Below are positions 51,132 through 59,788 of a DNA stretch of 64,000 nucleotides, piece by piece; the stretch's first letter is position 1; the number at the start of each line of letters is the position of its first letter. Below the pieces are notes generated by a model. It searched no databases. It saw only the letters and a list, made by a program, of their open reading frames with translations, and was not told the DNA's origin. The stretch comes from Pseudomonas japonica (GTDB lineage Bacteria > Pseudomonadota > Gammaproteobacteria > Pseudomonadales > Pseudomonadaceae). Where the stretch lies: contig NZ_JAAMQU010000012.1 of the NCBI RefSeq assembly GCF_013522925.1, positions 62,001-126,000 of the forward strand. The letters run 5' to 3'. The translations under genes were made by a program, and so were the position numbers.

Positions 51132-52349
51132 ATGGCGGACGTAAAAAAGGTCGTTCTGGCATATTCCGGCGGCCTGGACACCTCGGTGATCCTCAAGTGG
51201 CTGCAGGATACCTACAACTGCGAAGTGGTGACCTTCACCGCTGACCTGGGCCAGGGCGAGGAAGTCGAGCCCGCGCGTGCCAAGGCCCAGGCAATGGGCG
51301 TGAAAGAGGTATACATCGACGACCTGCGCGAAGAATTCGTGCGTGATTTCGTATTCCCGATGTTCCGCGCCAATACCGTATACGAAGGCGAGTACCTGCT
51401 GGGTACGTCGATCGCCCGTCCGCTGATTGCCAAGCGCCTGATCGAAATCGCCAACGAAACCGGCGCGGATGCCATCAGCCATGGTGCTACCGGCAAGGGC
51501 AATGATCAAGTGCGCTTCGAGTTGGGCGCCTACGCGCTCAAGCCGGGCGTGAAGGTGATCGCTCCGTGGCGTGAATGGGACTTGTTGTCCCGCGAGAAGC
51601 TGATGGATTACGCCGAGAAGCACGCTATCCCGATCGAGCGCCACGGCAAGAAGAAGTCCCCGTACTCGATGGATGCCAACCTGCTGCACATCTCCTACGA
51701 AGGCGGTGTGCTGGAAGACACCTGGACCGAGCACGAAGAGGATATGTGGCGTTGGACGGTTTCACCCGAGGCCGCGCCGAATACGCCGACCTATCTGGAA
51801 TTGACCTACCGCAACGGCGATATCGTCGCTATCGACGGCGTGGAAAAAAGCCCGGCAACCGTGCTGGCTGACCTCAACCGCATCGGTGGCGAGAACGGTA
51901 TCGGCCGTCTCGATATCGTCGAAAACCGCTATGTGGGCATGAAATCCCGCGGCTGCTACGAAACCCCCGGCGGCACCATCATGCTCAAGGCGCACCGGGC
52001 GATCGAGTCGATCACCCTCGACCGCGAAGTCGCTCACCTCAAGGATGAGCTGATGCCGCGTTATGCCAGCCTGATCTACACCGGTTACTGGTGGAGCCCC
52101 GAGCGGCTGATGCTGCAGCAGATGATCGATGCCTCCCAGGCCCATGTGAATGGGGTAGTGCGCCTGAAGCTGTACAAAGGCAACGTCATCGTTGTAGGTC
52201 GCAAATCCGATGATTCGCTGTTCGATGCCACCATCGCGACCTTCGAGGAGGACGGTGGGGCCTACAACCAGGCGGACGCCGCAGGCTTCATCAAGCTCAA
52301 CGCTTTGCGCATGAGGATTGCCGCAAACAAAGGCCGCCACCTCGGTTGA
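51132..52349 (+). CDS. argG: Argininosuccinate synthase ArgG
   Basis: A 405-residue enzyme that joins citrulline and aspartate with ATP. The PP-loop AYSGGLDTSV is at about residues 10-19. SHGATGKGNDQVRFEL (about 116-131) binds the substrates. It starts at ATG 51132 behind GGAGTG. A strong terminator follows, so it is probably monocistronic. The open frame continues upstream to 50856 inside motY, which is a shadow. Confidence 0.96.
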   Translation: MADVKKVVLAYSGGLDTSVILKWLQDTYNCEVVTFTADLGQGEEVEPARAKAQAMGVKEVYIDDLREEFVRDFVFPMFRANTVYEGEYLLGTSIARPLIAKRLIEIANETGADAISHGATGKGNDQVRFELGAYALKPGVKVIAPWREWDLLSREKLMDYAEKHAIPIERHGKKKSPYSMDANLLHISYEGGVLEDTWTEHEEDMWRWTVSPEAAPNTPTYLELTYRNGDIVAIDGVEKSPATVLADLNRIGGENGIGRLDIVENRYVGMKSRGCYETPGGTIMLKAHRAIESITLDREVAHLKDELMPRYASLIYTGYWWSPERLMLQQMIDASQAHVNGVVRLKLYKGNVIVVGRKSDDSLFDATIATFEEDGGAYNQADAAGFIKLNALRMRIAANKGRHLG

Positions 52350-52370
52350 GGTGCGTACGTGCCATACAAG

Positions 52371-52398
52371 AACCGCGGCCTGGGCCGCGGTTTTTTTT
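52371..52398 (+). terminator. Terminator after argG
   Basis: AACCGCGGCC pairs with GGCCGCGGTT over TG, then a run of T. It lies 21 bases after the argG stop and touches the 3' end of the convergent gene. Confidence 0.93.
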
Positions 52399-52913
52399 CA
52401 GGTTCGTTTCAGCAACATCAGGCCACACGGCTTCGCTTGCGTCCCCTCTTCATGGGTGCCTTGGGCCCATTCCTGTACCAGAGTAAACAACGCCTTGCGT
52501 TCTAGTTCATCAACGTTATCCACGATCTGTAATTCGACCGACACGGGTTTCAGGCCACTATCGGCAGTGCTGTGCGCAGGCGAAAGCGAAGGCGAGGCGG
52601 GCGTGCCAGGAAGGGCAGGCTTGGCGGTTGTCTCGGGGCACTCAATGGCTGCTGCTTCTGGGATGCCGGGTTCTTCCTGGTATCGGGCTTGCGGGTCAGC
52701 GTTTCCGGCTGTGAAAGCCTGCCGGTTGAAATTCAAGGTTATGAAAAAAAGAGCGGTCAGAAACGGGGGGAAGCCTACAAGGAACCAGACGAATACCTGC
52801 TGGTTGCGCACGTCGAGCAGGGGGAGGCTGGCCAGGGCAGAGGCTTCGGTGGTGGCGGCAAGCACTGCGATAAGTGCAAGGGGGTTATTGATGGAGTGGG
52901 CCGAAATATTCAT
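52398..52913 (-). CDS. Small membrane protein of unknown function, 171 residues
   Basis: N-terminal segment MNISAHSINNPLALIAVLAA and a second hydrophobic stretch VFVWFLVGFPPFLTALFFIT (about residues 40-59) make two membrane helices. The C-terminal 105 residues are Pro/Ala/Ser/Glu-rich, then end in a small conserved part (VSVELQIVDNVDELERK). An ATG at 52919 is possible, but AAGGA sits 6 bases before the ATG at 52913. I recall the same N terminus in other Pseudomonas and know no function. It is convergent with argG and may relate to the large gap upstream. Confidence 0.6.
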   Translation of the reverse strand: MNISAHSINNPLALIAVLAATTEASALASLPLLDVRNQQVFVWFLVGFPPFLTALFFITLNFNRQAFTAGNADPQARYQEEPGIPEAAAIECPETTAKPALPGTPASPSLSPAHSTADSGLKPVSVELQIVDNVDELERKALFTLVQEWAQGTHEEGTQAKPCGLMLLKRT

Positions 52914-53301
52914 GGTCATTCCTTGTCCTTGGAAGGCGACCGTTGCGGTCTCGATACCAGCATAGGGCTTGCCCGGCAGGTTCCCGCACTAGATAACGCT
53001 AGAGCGAAGTGATGCCCTTTTAACCGAAGTTATCCGTAAAACCGGTAACCTGTAACAGGTTGACAGCTTAAAACCGGGCGCCGCAATTGATGTCCGGGGA
53101 AGGGGCGTGTAACGTTCCCGACTCATTGCCATGCACGCCGCATCCAGGAATCGAACGCTCGGGGTTAGTTGTAGGATATTTCGATCACGCATGTAAGGAG
53201 AATCTTAGACTCCACTAACCAGCAATTCCGGTAACACCTGCCACTGAAAACTGGGCTATGTTTCCTTGCTCCACAATAAACAGTAACAATCGGATTAGCT
53301 C
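52914..53301. promoter_or_regulatory. 388-base intergenic region with a palindrome
   Basis: The most regular element is AACCTG-TAA-CAGGTT at 53047-53061, a perfect 6+6 inverted repeat. The region separates the membrane-protein gene from a response regulator gene transcribed rightward. A short minus-strand open frame (52989-53192) has no convincing start or composition and is not called. The A+T-rich stretch before 53302 probably holds the regulator's promoter. Confidence 0.4.
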
Positions 53302-53934
53302 ATGAACAAAGTACTCATCGTGGATGACCATCCCGTGATACGCCTGGCGGTACGTATGTTAATGGAACGCCATGGTTACGATGTCGTCGGCGAAACCGAC
53401 AACGGCGCGGATGCACTGCAACTGGCCCGCGAAGCGCAGCCCGATATCGTTATCCTGGATATTGGTATCCCCAGGCTGGATGGATTGGAAGTCATCAGCC
53501 GCCTTACCGCGGGCTCAATTTCGCACATGCGTGTGCTGGTACTCACTTCCCAGGCGCCCGGTCACTTTTCGATGCGGTGCATGCAGGCGGGGGCGGCGGG
53601 CTATGTGTGCAAACAGCAGGATCTCACGGAGTTGTTGAGCGCGATCAAGGCAGTATTGTCGGGTTACAGCTATTTTCCCAACCAGGCACTGCATCCAGTT
53701 CGCAGCCATATGGGGAACGTGAGCGAGAAGGAATTAGTGCAGCGGCTGTCCAGTCGGGAAATGATGGTCTTGCAACAACTGGCGCGGGGGCGCACGAACA
53801 AGCAGATTGCCGATGCGATGCTGCTCAGCAACAAGACTGTCAGCACCTATAAAACCCGGCTGCTCATGAAGCTCAACGCCAAATCTCTGGTGGACCTGGT
53901 AGAGGTCGCCCAGCGCAACGGGATCGTCGGTTAG
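53302..53934 (+). CDS. NarL/LuxR-type response regulator
   Basis: A 210-residue two-component regulator. The receiver domain (about residues 1-120) has acidic pocket VDDHPV, phospho-acceptor Asp in VILDIGIPRLDG (about 53) and the Lys in YVCKQQD. The LuxR-type HTH (about 147-208; SSREMMVLQQLARGRTNKQI, SNKTVSTYKTRLLMKL) is intact. No histidine kinase is adjacent, so its sensor is elsewhere. It resembles BvgA/EvgA-like orphan regulators. A hairpin (GGCCCC/GGGGCC, 53950-53967) follows the stop. Confidence 0.9.
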   Translation: MNKVLIVDDHPVIRLAVRMLMERHGYDVVGETDNGADALQLAREAQPDIVILDIGIPRLDGLEVISRLTAGSISHMRVLVLTSQAPGHFSMRCMQAGAAGYVCKQQDLTELLSAIKAVLSGYSYFPNQALHPVRSHMGNVSEKELVQRLSSREMMVLQQLARGRTNKQIADAMLLSNKTVSTYKTRLLMKLNAKSLVDLVEVAQRNGIVG

Positions 53935-54008
53935 CCAATCGATGGGCAGGGCCCCGGTAAAGGGGCCGCCAGAGCGGTGGCTCCCCAGGCAGCGGCCTTC
54001 GCAGCCGG

Positions 54009-54191
54009 CTAGAAATCGAAGTTGTAGTCGTCCAGCTGTTTCTGCAGGCGTCGCTCTTCCAGCAGATTGTCGATGGTCCGGCGCTTGCTCAGGTTGGTCT
54101 TGGTTACCTCTACCACCGGCTCGACCTCATCGGCGTCGATTACAACAAAATCTTCGTCCACCACTTCCAGCTCTTCTTTCTCTGTCGTCAT
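54009..54191 (-). CDS. Small acidic PA3496-like protein
   Basis: A 60-residue, very acidic protein with a run of Glu, Asp and Val (about residues 4-30) and a basic-acidic C terminus ending RRLQKQLDDYNFDF. It matches from memory the PA3496 family of Pseudomonas, described as putative envelope integrity proteins, which also lie next to nth. No membrane helix or signal peptide is seen. It is 118 bases downstream of nth on the same strand. Confidence 0.75.
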   Translation of the reverse strand: MTTEKEELEVVDEDFVVIDADEVEPVVEVTKTNLSKRRTIDNLLEERRLQKQLDDYNFDF

Positions 54192-54309
54192 TCGTCCACT
54201 CCAGCCTGGCAGGCATCCACGGGGCGCTCTTCGCGCACCTTATATCGGCAAATCCAGGGTGGGTAAAAGAGATTTTTTCAATCGTGAACATAGCGCCGCA
54301 ACGGTTTTT

Positions 54310-54948
54310 TCAATCGTCGGACGTTTTTGCCTTGTACTCGCACAGATCCTCGATACGGCAGCTACCGCAACGAGGCTTGCGGGCCTGACAAACGTAACGC
54401 CCGTGGAGGATGAGCCAGTGGTGGGCGTCAAGCAGGTAGGGTTTTGGCACATGCCGCAGTAGTGCCATTTCTACCTCGACCACGTTTTTACCAGGGGCTA
54501 TGCGCGTGCGGTTGCTCACCCGGAATATATGGGTGTCCACCGCCATCGTGAGCTGACGGAACGCGGTGTTGAGTACTACGTTCGCCGTTTTGCGCCCTAC
54601 GCCTGGCAAGGCTTCCAACGCTTCACGGCTTTCTGGCACTACACCACCATGCTGTTCGACCAGCATGCGGCAAGTTGCTATGACGTTTTTCGCCTTGCTG
54701 TTGTAAAGGCCGATGGTCTTGATGTAGTCCGAAAGCCCTTCCACCCCCAGGGCCAGAATGGCTTCGGGGGTGTTGGCGACCGGAAACAAGCGGGCCGTGG
54801 CCTTGTTCACGCCCACATCCGTGGACTGCGCCGACAGAATGACCGCGATCAACAACTCGAACGCGGTGGTATACGCCAGCTCTGTCCGAGGTTCAGGATT
54901 GTCTTCGTGAAAGCGGCGGAAAATCTCCAGCCGCTTGGCAGCATTCAT
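54310..54948 (-). CDS. nth: Endonuclease III Nth
   Basis: A 212-residue bifunctional DNA glycosylase and AP lyase for oxidised pyrimidines. The helix-hairpin-helix motif LEALPGVGRKTANVVL (about 113-128) has the catalytic Lys, and the Asp is in VDTHIFRV (about 138). The [4Fe-4S] cluster ligands are C-x6-C-x2-C-x5-C near the C terminus (CQARKPRCGSCRIEDLC). It is 21 bases after metG on the minus strand. In several Pseudomonas rnf genes lie here; none is present. Confidence 0.95.
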   Translation of the reverse strand: MNAAKRLEIFRRFHEDNPEPRTELAYTTAFELLIAVILSAQSTDVGVNKATARLFPVANTPEAILALGVEGLSDYIKTIGLYNSKAKNVIATCRMLVEQHGGVVPESREALEALPGVGRKTANVVLNTAFRQLTMAVDTHIFRVSNRTRIAPGKNVVEVEMALLRHVPKPYLLDAHHWLILHGRYVCQARKPRCGSCRIEDLCEYKAKTSDD

Positions 54949-54969
54949 CGGTCGGGTCCTTGCAGGTAC

Positions 54970-57009
54970 TTATTTGATCCGCTGCCCAGGCTTGGCGCCG
55001 CTGTCCGGGCTCAGCAGGTAGATCTCCGAACCGCCAGGGCCGGCCGCCAGCACCATGCCTTCGGACACCCCGAAGCGCATTTTGCGTGCCTTGAGGTTGG
55101 CGATCATCATGGTCAGGCGGCCTTCCAATGCTGCCGGATCAGGATAGGCACTCTTGATACCCGAGAAGACATTCCGCTGCTCGTCGCCCAGGTCCAGCGT
55201 AAGGCGTAGCAGCTTGTCCGCGCCTTCCACCGCTTCGGCCTTCAAGATACGCGCTACGCGCAGATCGACTGCAGCGAAGGCGTCGAAGTCGATCTCCGAA
55301 GCCAGCGGGTCGGCTACCAGCTCGCCGTTGCCTGTTGGTGCCGCCGGTGCGGTAGGCGCCAGGTTTTCCCGCGAGGCCTCCACCATGGCTTCCACCCGCG
55401 CCGGGTCGATACGCGTCATCAGCGGCTTGAAAGCATTGAGCGGATGGTCGGCCAGCAGGGTATGGTGATCGTCCCAACGAAGCGGTTCCACATTGAGAAA
55501 CGCTTCGGCATCGGCGGCCAGGGTAGGCAGCACCGGCTTTAGGTAGATCATCAGCAAGCGGAACAGATTGACGCCAACCGCACAGATTGCCTGCACCTCG
55601 GCCTGTTTGCCGTCCTGCTTGGCCAGGGCCCAGGGCGCCTTGTCAGCGATCCAGGCATTGGCGCGATCGGCCAGCGCCATGATTTCCCGCATGGCCCGCG
55701 CGAAGTCGCGGTTTTCATAGGCGTCCGCGATAGCTGGGGCGGCCGCCACGAATGCGGCGGTCAGTTCCGGTTCGGCGTTGCCGGCCACCAGGCGGCCAGC
55801 GTTGCCCTTGTGGATGAACCCGGCGCAGCGGCTGGCGATGTTCACCACCTTGCCGATCAGGTCGGAATTGACCTTTTGCACGAAGTCTTCAAGGTTCATG
55901 TCCAGGTCGTCCACGCCGCGGCCCAGCTTGGATGCGTAGTAGTAGCGCAGGTATTCGGGCGACAAGTGTTCCAGGTAGGTGCGAGCCTTGATGAAGGTGC
56001 CGCGCGACTTGGACATTTTTTGCCCGTTCACGGTGAGGTAGCCATGCACGCTCACGGCAGTGGGCTTGCGGAAGCCGGCGCCTTCGAGCATGGCTGGCCA
56101 GAACAGCGCGTGGAAGTTGACGATGTCCTTGCCGATGAAGTGGTACAGCTCGGCGGTGGAATCCTTGCCCCAGAACGCGTCGAAGTCCAGCTCCGGGCGC
56201 CGCGCGCAAAGGTTCTTGAAACTGGCCATGTAGCCGATCGGCGCGTCCAGCCATACATAGAAGTATTTGCCGGGCTCACCTGGGATCTCGAACCCGAAGT
56301 AGGGCGCGTCACGGGAGATGTCCCACTCCTGAAGGCCCGAATCCAGCCATTCGGCCAATTTGTTGGCCACCGCGTCCTGAAGGGTACCGCTGCGGGTCCA
56401 GGCCTGTAGCATGGCCTGGAAATCCGGCAGCTTGAAGAAGAAGTGCTTCGAGTCCCGAAGTACGGGGGTAGCCCCGGAGATAGCCGACTTCGGATCTTTC
56501 AGGTCGGTGGGCTCGTAAGTGGCGCCGCATTTCTCGCAGTTGTCGCCGTATTGATCTGGCGTGCCGCACTTGGGGCAGGTGCCCTTGATGAAGCGGTCGG
56601 CCAGGAACATGTTTTTTTCCGGGTCGAAGTACTGGGTCACCGAGCGGGTGGCGATATGGCCGGCGTCACGAAGGCGCAGGTAGATCTCGCTGGACAGCTC
56701 GCGGTTTTCTTCCGAGTGCGTGGAATGGAAATTATCGAACTCCACGAGGAAATCGGCGAAGTCGGCGCTGTGCTCGGCCTTGACCGCGTCGATCAGCTGT
56801 TCGTTGGTGATGCCTTCCTTTTCTGCGCGCAGCATGATCGCCGAGCCGTGGGCGTCGTCGGCGCACACATAGATGCACTGGTTGCCGCGCAGCTTCTGAT
56901 AGCGCACCCAGACGTCGGTCTGGATGTACTCGACCATATGGCCCAGGTGGATGGAACCATTGGCATAGGGCAGGGCGCTGGTAACGAGAATCTGGCGTGG
57001 CTCGGACAT
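54970..57009 (-). CDS. metG: Methionyl-tRNA synthetase MetG
   Basis: A 679-residue class I synthetase. HIGH-like motif is HLGH in ANGSIHLGHMVEY (about residues 17-29). The zinc knuckle has two CxxC pairs (CPKC and CEKC, about 144-165). KMSKS appears in GQKMSKSRGTF (about 331). The C-terminal tRNA-binding/EMAPII domain (about 575-679; LRVARILKAEAVEGADKLLR) is present, so the enzyme is the long, dimeric type. Start ATG at 57009. It is divergent from apbC. Confidence 0.96.
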   Translation of the reverse strand: MSEPRQILVTSALPYANGSIHLGHMVEYIQTDVWVRYQKLRGNQCIYVCADDAHGSAIMLRAEKEGITNEQLIDAVKAEHSADFADFLVEFDNFHSTHSEENRELSSEIYLRLRDAGHIATRSVTQYFDPEKNMFLADRFIKGTCPKCGTPDQYGDNCEKCGATYEPTDLKDPKSAISGATPVLRDSKHFFFKLPDFQAMLQAWTRSGTLQDAVANKLAEWLDSGLQEWDISRDAPYFGFEIPGEPGKYFYVWLDAPIGYMASFKNLCARRPELDFDAFWGKDSTAELYHFIGKDIVNFHALFWPAMLEGAGFRKPTAVSVHGYLTVNGQKMSKSRGTFIKARTYLEHLSPEYLRYYYASKLGRGVDDLDMNLEDFVQKVNSDLIGKVVNIASRCAGFIHKGNAGRLVAGNAEPELTAAFVAAAPAIADAYENRDFARAMREIMALADRANAWIADKAPWALAKQDGKQAEVQAICAVGVNLFRLLMIYLKPVLPTLAADAEAFLNVEPLRWDDHHTLLADHPLNAFKPLMTRIDPARVEAMVEASRENLAPTAPAAPTGNGELVADPLASEIDFDAFAAVDLRVARILKAEAVEGADKLLRLTLDLGDEQRNVFSGIKSAYPDPAALEGRLTMMIANLKARKMRFGVSEGMVLAAGPGGSEIYLLSPDSGAKPGQRIK

Positions 57010-57134
57010 AAGGCTCGGCTACTTGAACTGGAACGAAGACCGACCACTATAAAGCGCCGCGGTTTTTTTTTCATCAGCGGGGCCGAACAGGTAGCATAGG
57101 CGGCTATCCGAAAGCCTTGCCCCAGGGAGTTGCC

Positions 57135-58229
57135 ATGAGCATCGTCACCCGCGCAGCGATTGAAAACGTGCTGCGTCAGTACACCGACCCTTACCTCGAG
57201 CAGGACCCGGTCAGCGCCGGCTGCGTTGAAGCGGTTCGTATCGACGGCCCGCGCGTGGAGGTCGATCTGTGCCTGGGTTACGCCGCAGGGCTGTTCCAGG
57301 CGGGCTGGGCGCAAACGCTACAGATCGCTATCGAAGGCCTGGAAGGGGTCAGCCAGGCCAGGGTTAATGTGCGCTCCAGCATCCAGCCGCACAAGGCCCA
57401 GGCCCAGGTTCCGGCGATGGCGACGGTGAAGAACATCATCGCGGTCGCCTCCGGCAAAGGCGGGGTGGGTAAATCCACCACCGCAGCCAACCTGGCACTG
57501 GCGCTTGCCCGCGAGGGGGCCAAGGTGGGCATTCTCGATGCGGATATCTACGGCCCGAGCCAAGGTGTGATGTTTGGCATCCCTGAAGGTACGCGGCCCC
57601 AGGTACGCGAGCAGAAGTGGTTCGTTCCGCTGATGGCCCATGGGGTAGAGGTCATGTCCATGGCCTTTCTTACCGATGACAACACGCCGGTGGTGTGGCG
57701 AGGGCCGATGGTGTCTGGCGCCTTGCTGCAGCTGATCACCCAGACCGCCTGGAATGACCTGGATTACCTGGTAATCGACATGCCTCCGGGCACGGGTGAC
57801 ATCCAGCTCACCCTCGCGCAAAAGGTTCCAGTGGCCGGTTCGGTGATCGTGACCACGCCGCAAGACCTGGCCTTGCTGGACGCCCGCAAGGGTGTCGAAA
57901 TGTTCCGCAAGGTGCAGATCCCGGTATTGGGCGTGGTGGAGAACATGGCCGTGCACATCTGCTCGAATTGCGGCCATGCCGAACACCTGTTCGGTGAAGG
58001 CGGCGGTACTCGCCTGGCGGCAGAATACGGTGTGGAGCTGCTCGCTTCGCTGCCCCTGTCGATGACCATCCGCGAGCAGGCCGACAGCGGCAAACCCACG
58101 GCGATCGCCGAACCCGACAGCCAGATCGCAATGGTTTACCAGGACCTGGCCCGTCGGGTAGGCGCACGCATTGCGCGTGAGGCCGCCCAGGCCGCGCCCT
58201 TGCCGACCATCAGCGTGTCTGACGACTGA
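57135..58229 (+). CDS. apbC: Iron-sulfur carrier ATPase ApbC/Mrp
   Basis: A 364-residue P-loop protein. An N-terminal MIP18/FeS-assembly domain (about 1-85) precedes the ATPase with the deviant Walker A GKGGVGKST (about 108-116), DADIYGPSQG, and the CxxC in ICSNCGHAEHLF (about 278), which binds a transient [4Fe-4S] cluster. It hands clusters to target proteins. ATG at 57135 is chosen over 57117, because GGGAG spacing and the family N terminus (MSIVTRAAIE) fit. Confidence 0.93.
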   Translation: MSIVTRAAIENVLRQYTDPYLEQDPVSAGCVEAVRIDGPRVEVDLCLGYAAGLFQAGWAQTLQIAIEGLEGVSQARVNVRSSIQPHKAQAQVPAMATVKNIIAVASGKGGVGKSTTAANLALALAREGAKVGILDADIYGPSQGVMFGIPEGTRPQVREQKWFVPLMAHGVEVMSMAFLTDDNTPVVWRGPMVSGALLQLITQTAWNDLDYLVIDMPPGTGDIQLTLAQKVPVAGSVIVTTPQDLALLDARKGVEMFRKVQIPVLGVVENMAVHICSNCGHAEHLFGEGGGTRLAAEYGVELLASLPLSMTIREQADSGKPTAIAEPDSQIAMVYQDLARRVGARIAREAAQAAPLPTISVSDD

Positions 58230-58241
58230 AATCCAGGCAAT

Positions 58242-58271
58242 AAAAAACCCCGCCGAGGCGGGGTTTTTTTT
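58242..58271. terminator. Terminator between apbC and csp
   Basis: AAAAAACCCCGCC pairs with GGCGGGGTTTTTT over GA. A and T runs on the two sides allow use by both convergent genes. Confidence 0.93.
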
Positions 58272-58312
58272 AGCGCTACCTCACCGAAGCGAGGTGTTGC
58301 TCAAGCCAGTGT

Positions 58313-58522
58313 TCAGCGAACAGTGACTTCTTCAGCTTGCATGCCTTTCTGGCCGCGGGTAGCGACGAAGGATACAGCTTGGCCTTCTTTCAGCGACTTG
58401 AAGCCGTCGGACTGGATGGCTTTGAAGTGTACGAAGAGGTCGTCACCCGACTCAGGGGTGATGAAGCCGTAGCCTTTCTCGTCGTTGAACCACTTGACGG
58501 TGCCGTTTTGGCGATTGGACAT
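58313..58522 (-). CDS. Cold-shock-domain protein
   Basis: A 69-residue CSD protein with both RNA-binding motifs: KGYGFITP (RNP1) and LFVHFKAI (RNP2). It starts MSNRQNGTVKWFND, typical of the CspA/CapB group. It should bind single-stranded RNA and melt secondary structure. The ribosome site AAGGAG with a 7-base spacer is strong. The 5' leader seems long (see next entry), but cold induction is not shown by sequence. Confidence 0.95.
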   Translation of the reverse strand: MSNRQNGTVKWFNDEKGYGFITPESGDDLFVHFKAIQSDGFKSLKEGQAVSFVATRGQKGMQAEEVTVR

Positions 58523-58670
58523 GGTATATCTCCTTGGACAAAGTTAACTGCGGCGCTGGAACAGCCCAGGCCGGAACTGAGTGCAAAGAGCATGAAAATT
58601 CTTCTTGATGATGAACATCCTGCAGTAATTCCCGGTGACACAAGCAGCACAGTGGCGCCACCTTAAACCT
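58523..58670 (-). promoter_or_regulatory. Probable long 5' leader of the cold-shock gene
   Basis: About 148 gene-free bases precede the csp start on the minus strand, with A+T-rich segments at 58590-58610. CspA-type genes usually have long structured leaders that control translation by temperature. No promoter is assigned. The remainder to 58825 is the dcd upstream region. Confidence 0.35.
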
Positions 58671-58825
58671 TTTTCCTCGGCCTGCCAATGCCCTTTTCAT
58701 CAGGCGCAGTGGGCAATGGAGTGAGCCATGACAGTGCCATCGTACCTCGGTGCGCTTTGAACCCATGCCTCAGGCCCGGTAAGATGCACGGCACGTGTAT
58801 CTCTACCCTTTCAGGACGCCCCCCC

Positions 58826-59392
58826 ATGAGCATCAAATCAGACAAGTGGATCCGCCGCATGGCGCAGGACCACGGCATGATCGAACCTTTCGTCGAGCGC
58901 CAGGTGCGTGGCGAAGGGGCCGACCGGGTGATTTCCTTCGGGGTGTCCAGCTACGGCTACGATGTGCGTTGCGCTGACGAATTCAAGGTATTCACCAATA
59001 TCAACTCGGCCACGGTGGACCCGAAGAATTTCGACGAAAAGAGCTTCGTGGATATCAAGAGTGACGTGTGCATCATCCCGCCGAACTCGTTCGCGCTGGC
59101 CCGCACCGTGGAGTATTTCCGCATACCCCGCAATGTGCTGACCATCTGCCTGGGCAAGAGCACCTATGCCCGCTGCGGGATCATCGTGAACGTGACCCCG
59201 CTGGAACCGGAGTGGGAAGGCCACGTCACCCTCGAGTTCTCCAACACCACCACCTTGCCGGCGAAGATCTACGCCAACGAGGGCGTGGCGCAGATGCTGT
59301 TCCTTGAGTCGGATGAAGAATGTGAAGTCTCGTACAAGGACCGCGGCGGAAAATATCAAGGCCAACGCGGGGTTACGCTTCCGCGTACATGA
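58826..59392 (+). CDS. dcd: dCTP deaminase Dcd
   Basis: A 188-residue trimeric enzyme that deaminates dCTP to dUTP on the dTTP pathway. Family marks are SSYGYDVRCADEF (about 40-52), LGKSTYARCGIIVNVTPLEP (about 110-129) and the core strand HVTLEFSNTT (about 134-143), with the catalytic Glu. The ATG at 58826 begins MSIKSDKWIRRM as in other Pseudomonas; the extended frame from 58688 is not supported. Confidence 0.94.
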   Translation: MSIKSDKWIRRMAQDHGMIEPFVERQVRGEGADRVISFGVSSYGYDVRCADEFKVFTNINSATVDPKNFDEKSFVDIKSDVCIIPPNSFALARTVEYFRIPRNVLTICLGKSTYARCGIIVNVTPLEPEWEGHVTLEFSNTTTLPAKIYANEGVAQMLFLESDEECEVSYKDRGGKYQGQRGVTLPRT

Positions 59393-59411
59393 AAACTTGC
59401 GCCGGGCCGAC

Positions 59412-59436
59412 GAACCGGGGGAATTTGCCCCGGTTC
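59412..59436 (+). terminator. Hairpin after dcd
   Basis: GAACCGGGG pairs with CCCCGGTTC over a 7-base loop. The T run is short. It lies 20 bases after the dcd stop. Confidence 0.6.
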
Positions 59437-59501
59437 TGTCACTCTACCGTGTGAACTCCCCGATTTTGTATTTCGAAACGGGCCCACGCTCAGGAGTGCC
59501 T

Positions 59502-59711
59502 ATGAAAATCGACCCGACCATCAGTGCAAAGCTCGCCTCGCTGCGGCCGAACCATGTCGGCATGCTCGCCTGGTCGCTGCTTGCCAACCCCTCCGTCATG
59601 CAGGCGGGAGGCGTGCCGGGGCAGCCAGATCCTGACACACCTTTTCAACAACCAAGCGAACCTGGTGAACCCACCATCCCCGACCAACCGCCCCCTGCGC
59701 CCGTAGCGTGA
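59502..59711 (+). CDS. Small protein with Pro-rich tail, 69 residues
   Basis: Starts MKIDPTISAKLASLRPNHVG; the first half is moderately hydrophobic (MLAWSLLANPSVMQAGG) and the second half is a Pro/Gln/Asp tail (PGQPDPDTPFQQPSEPGEP). CAGGAG with a 6-base spacer precedes the ATG at 59502. I recall similar short proteins beside dcd in other Pseudomonas. No function is known. The reading frame continues upstream into dcd, which is a shadow. It is closed by a strong terminator. Confidence 0.6.
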   Translation: MKIDPTISAKLASLRPNHVGMLAWSLLANPSVMQAGGVPGQPDPDTPFQQPSEPGEPTIPDQPPPAPVA

Positions 59712-59734
59712 TTTACGCAGGCTAGCCAGTTGAG

Positions 59735-59765
59735 GTAAAAGGGCTTCGCGATGAAGCCCTTTTAC
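59735..59765. terminator. Strong hairpin terminator
   Basis: GTAAAAGGGCTTC pairs perfectly with GAAGCCCTTTTAC over GCGAT, a 13-base-pair stem. It lies between the 69-residue gene and pheC. Confidence 0.8.
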
Positions 59766-59788
59766 AATTACCACAATCAAGGCCTGCC

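Noticed and set aside
52989..53192. 67-codon minus-strand frame in the gap before the response regulator
   Set aside because: No ribosome site and unusual composition.
59304..59501. Upstream extension of the 69-residue gene into dcd
   Set aside because: It overlaps dcd in another frame and crosses its terminator hairpin; the ATG at 59502 has a good ribosome site.
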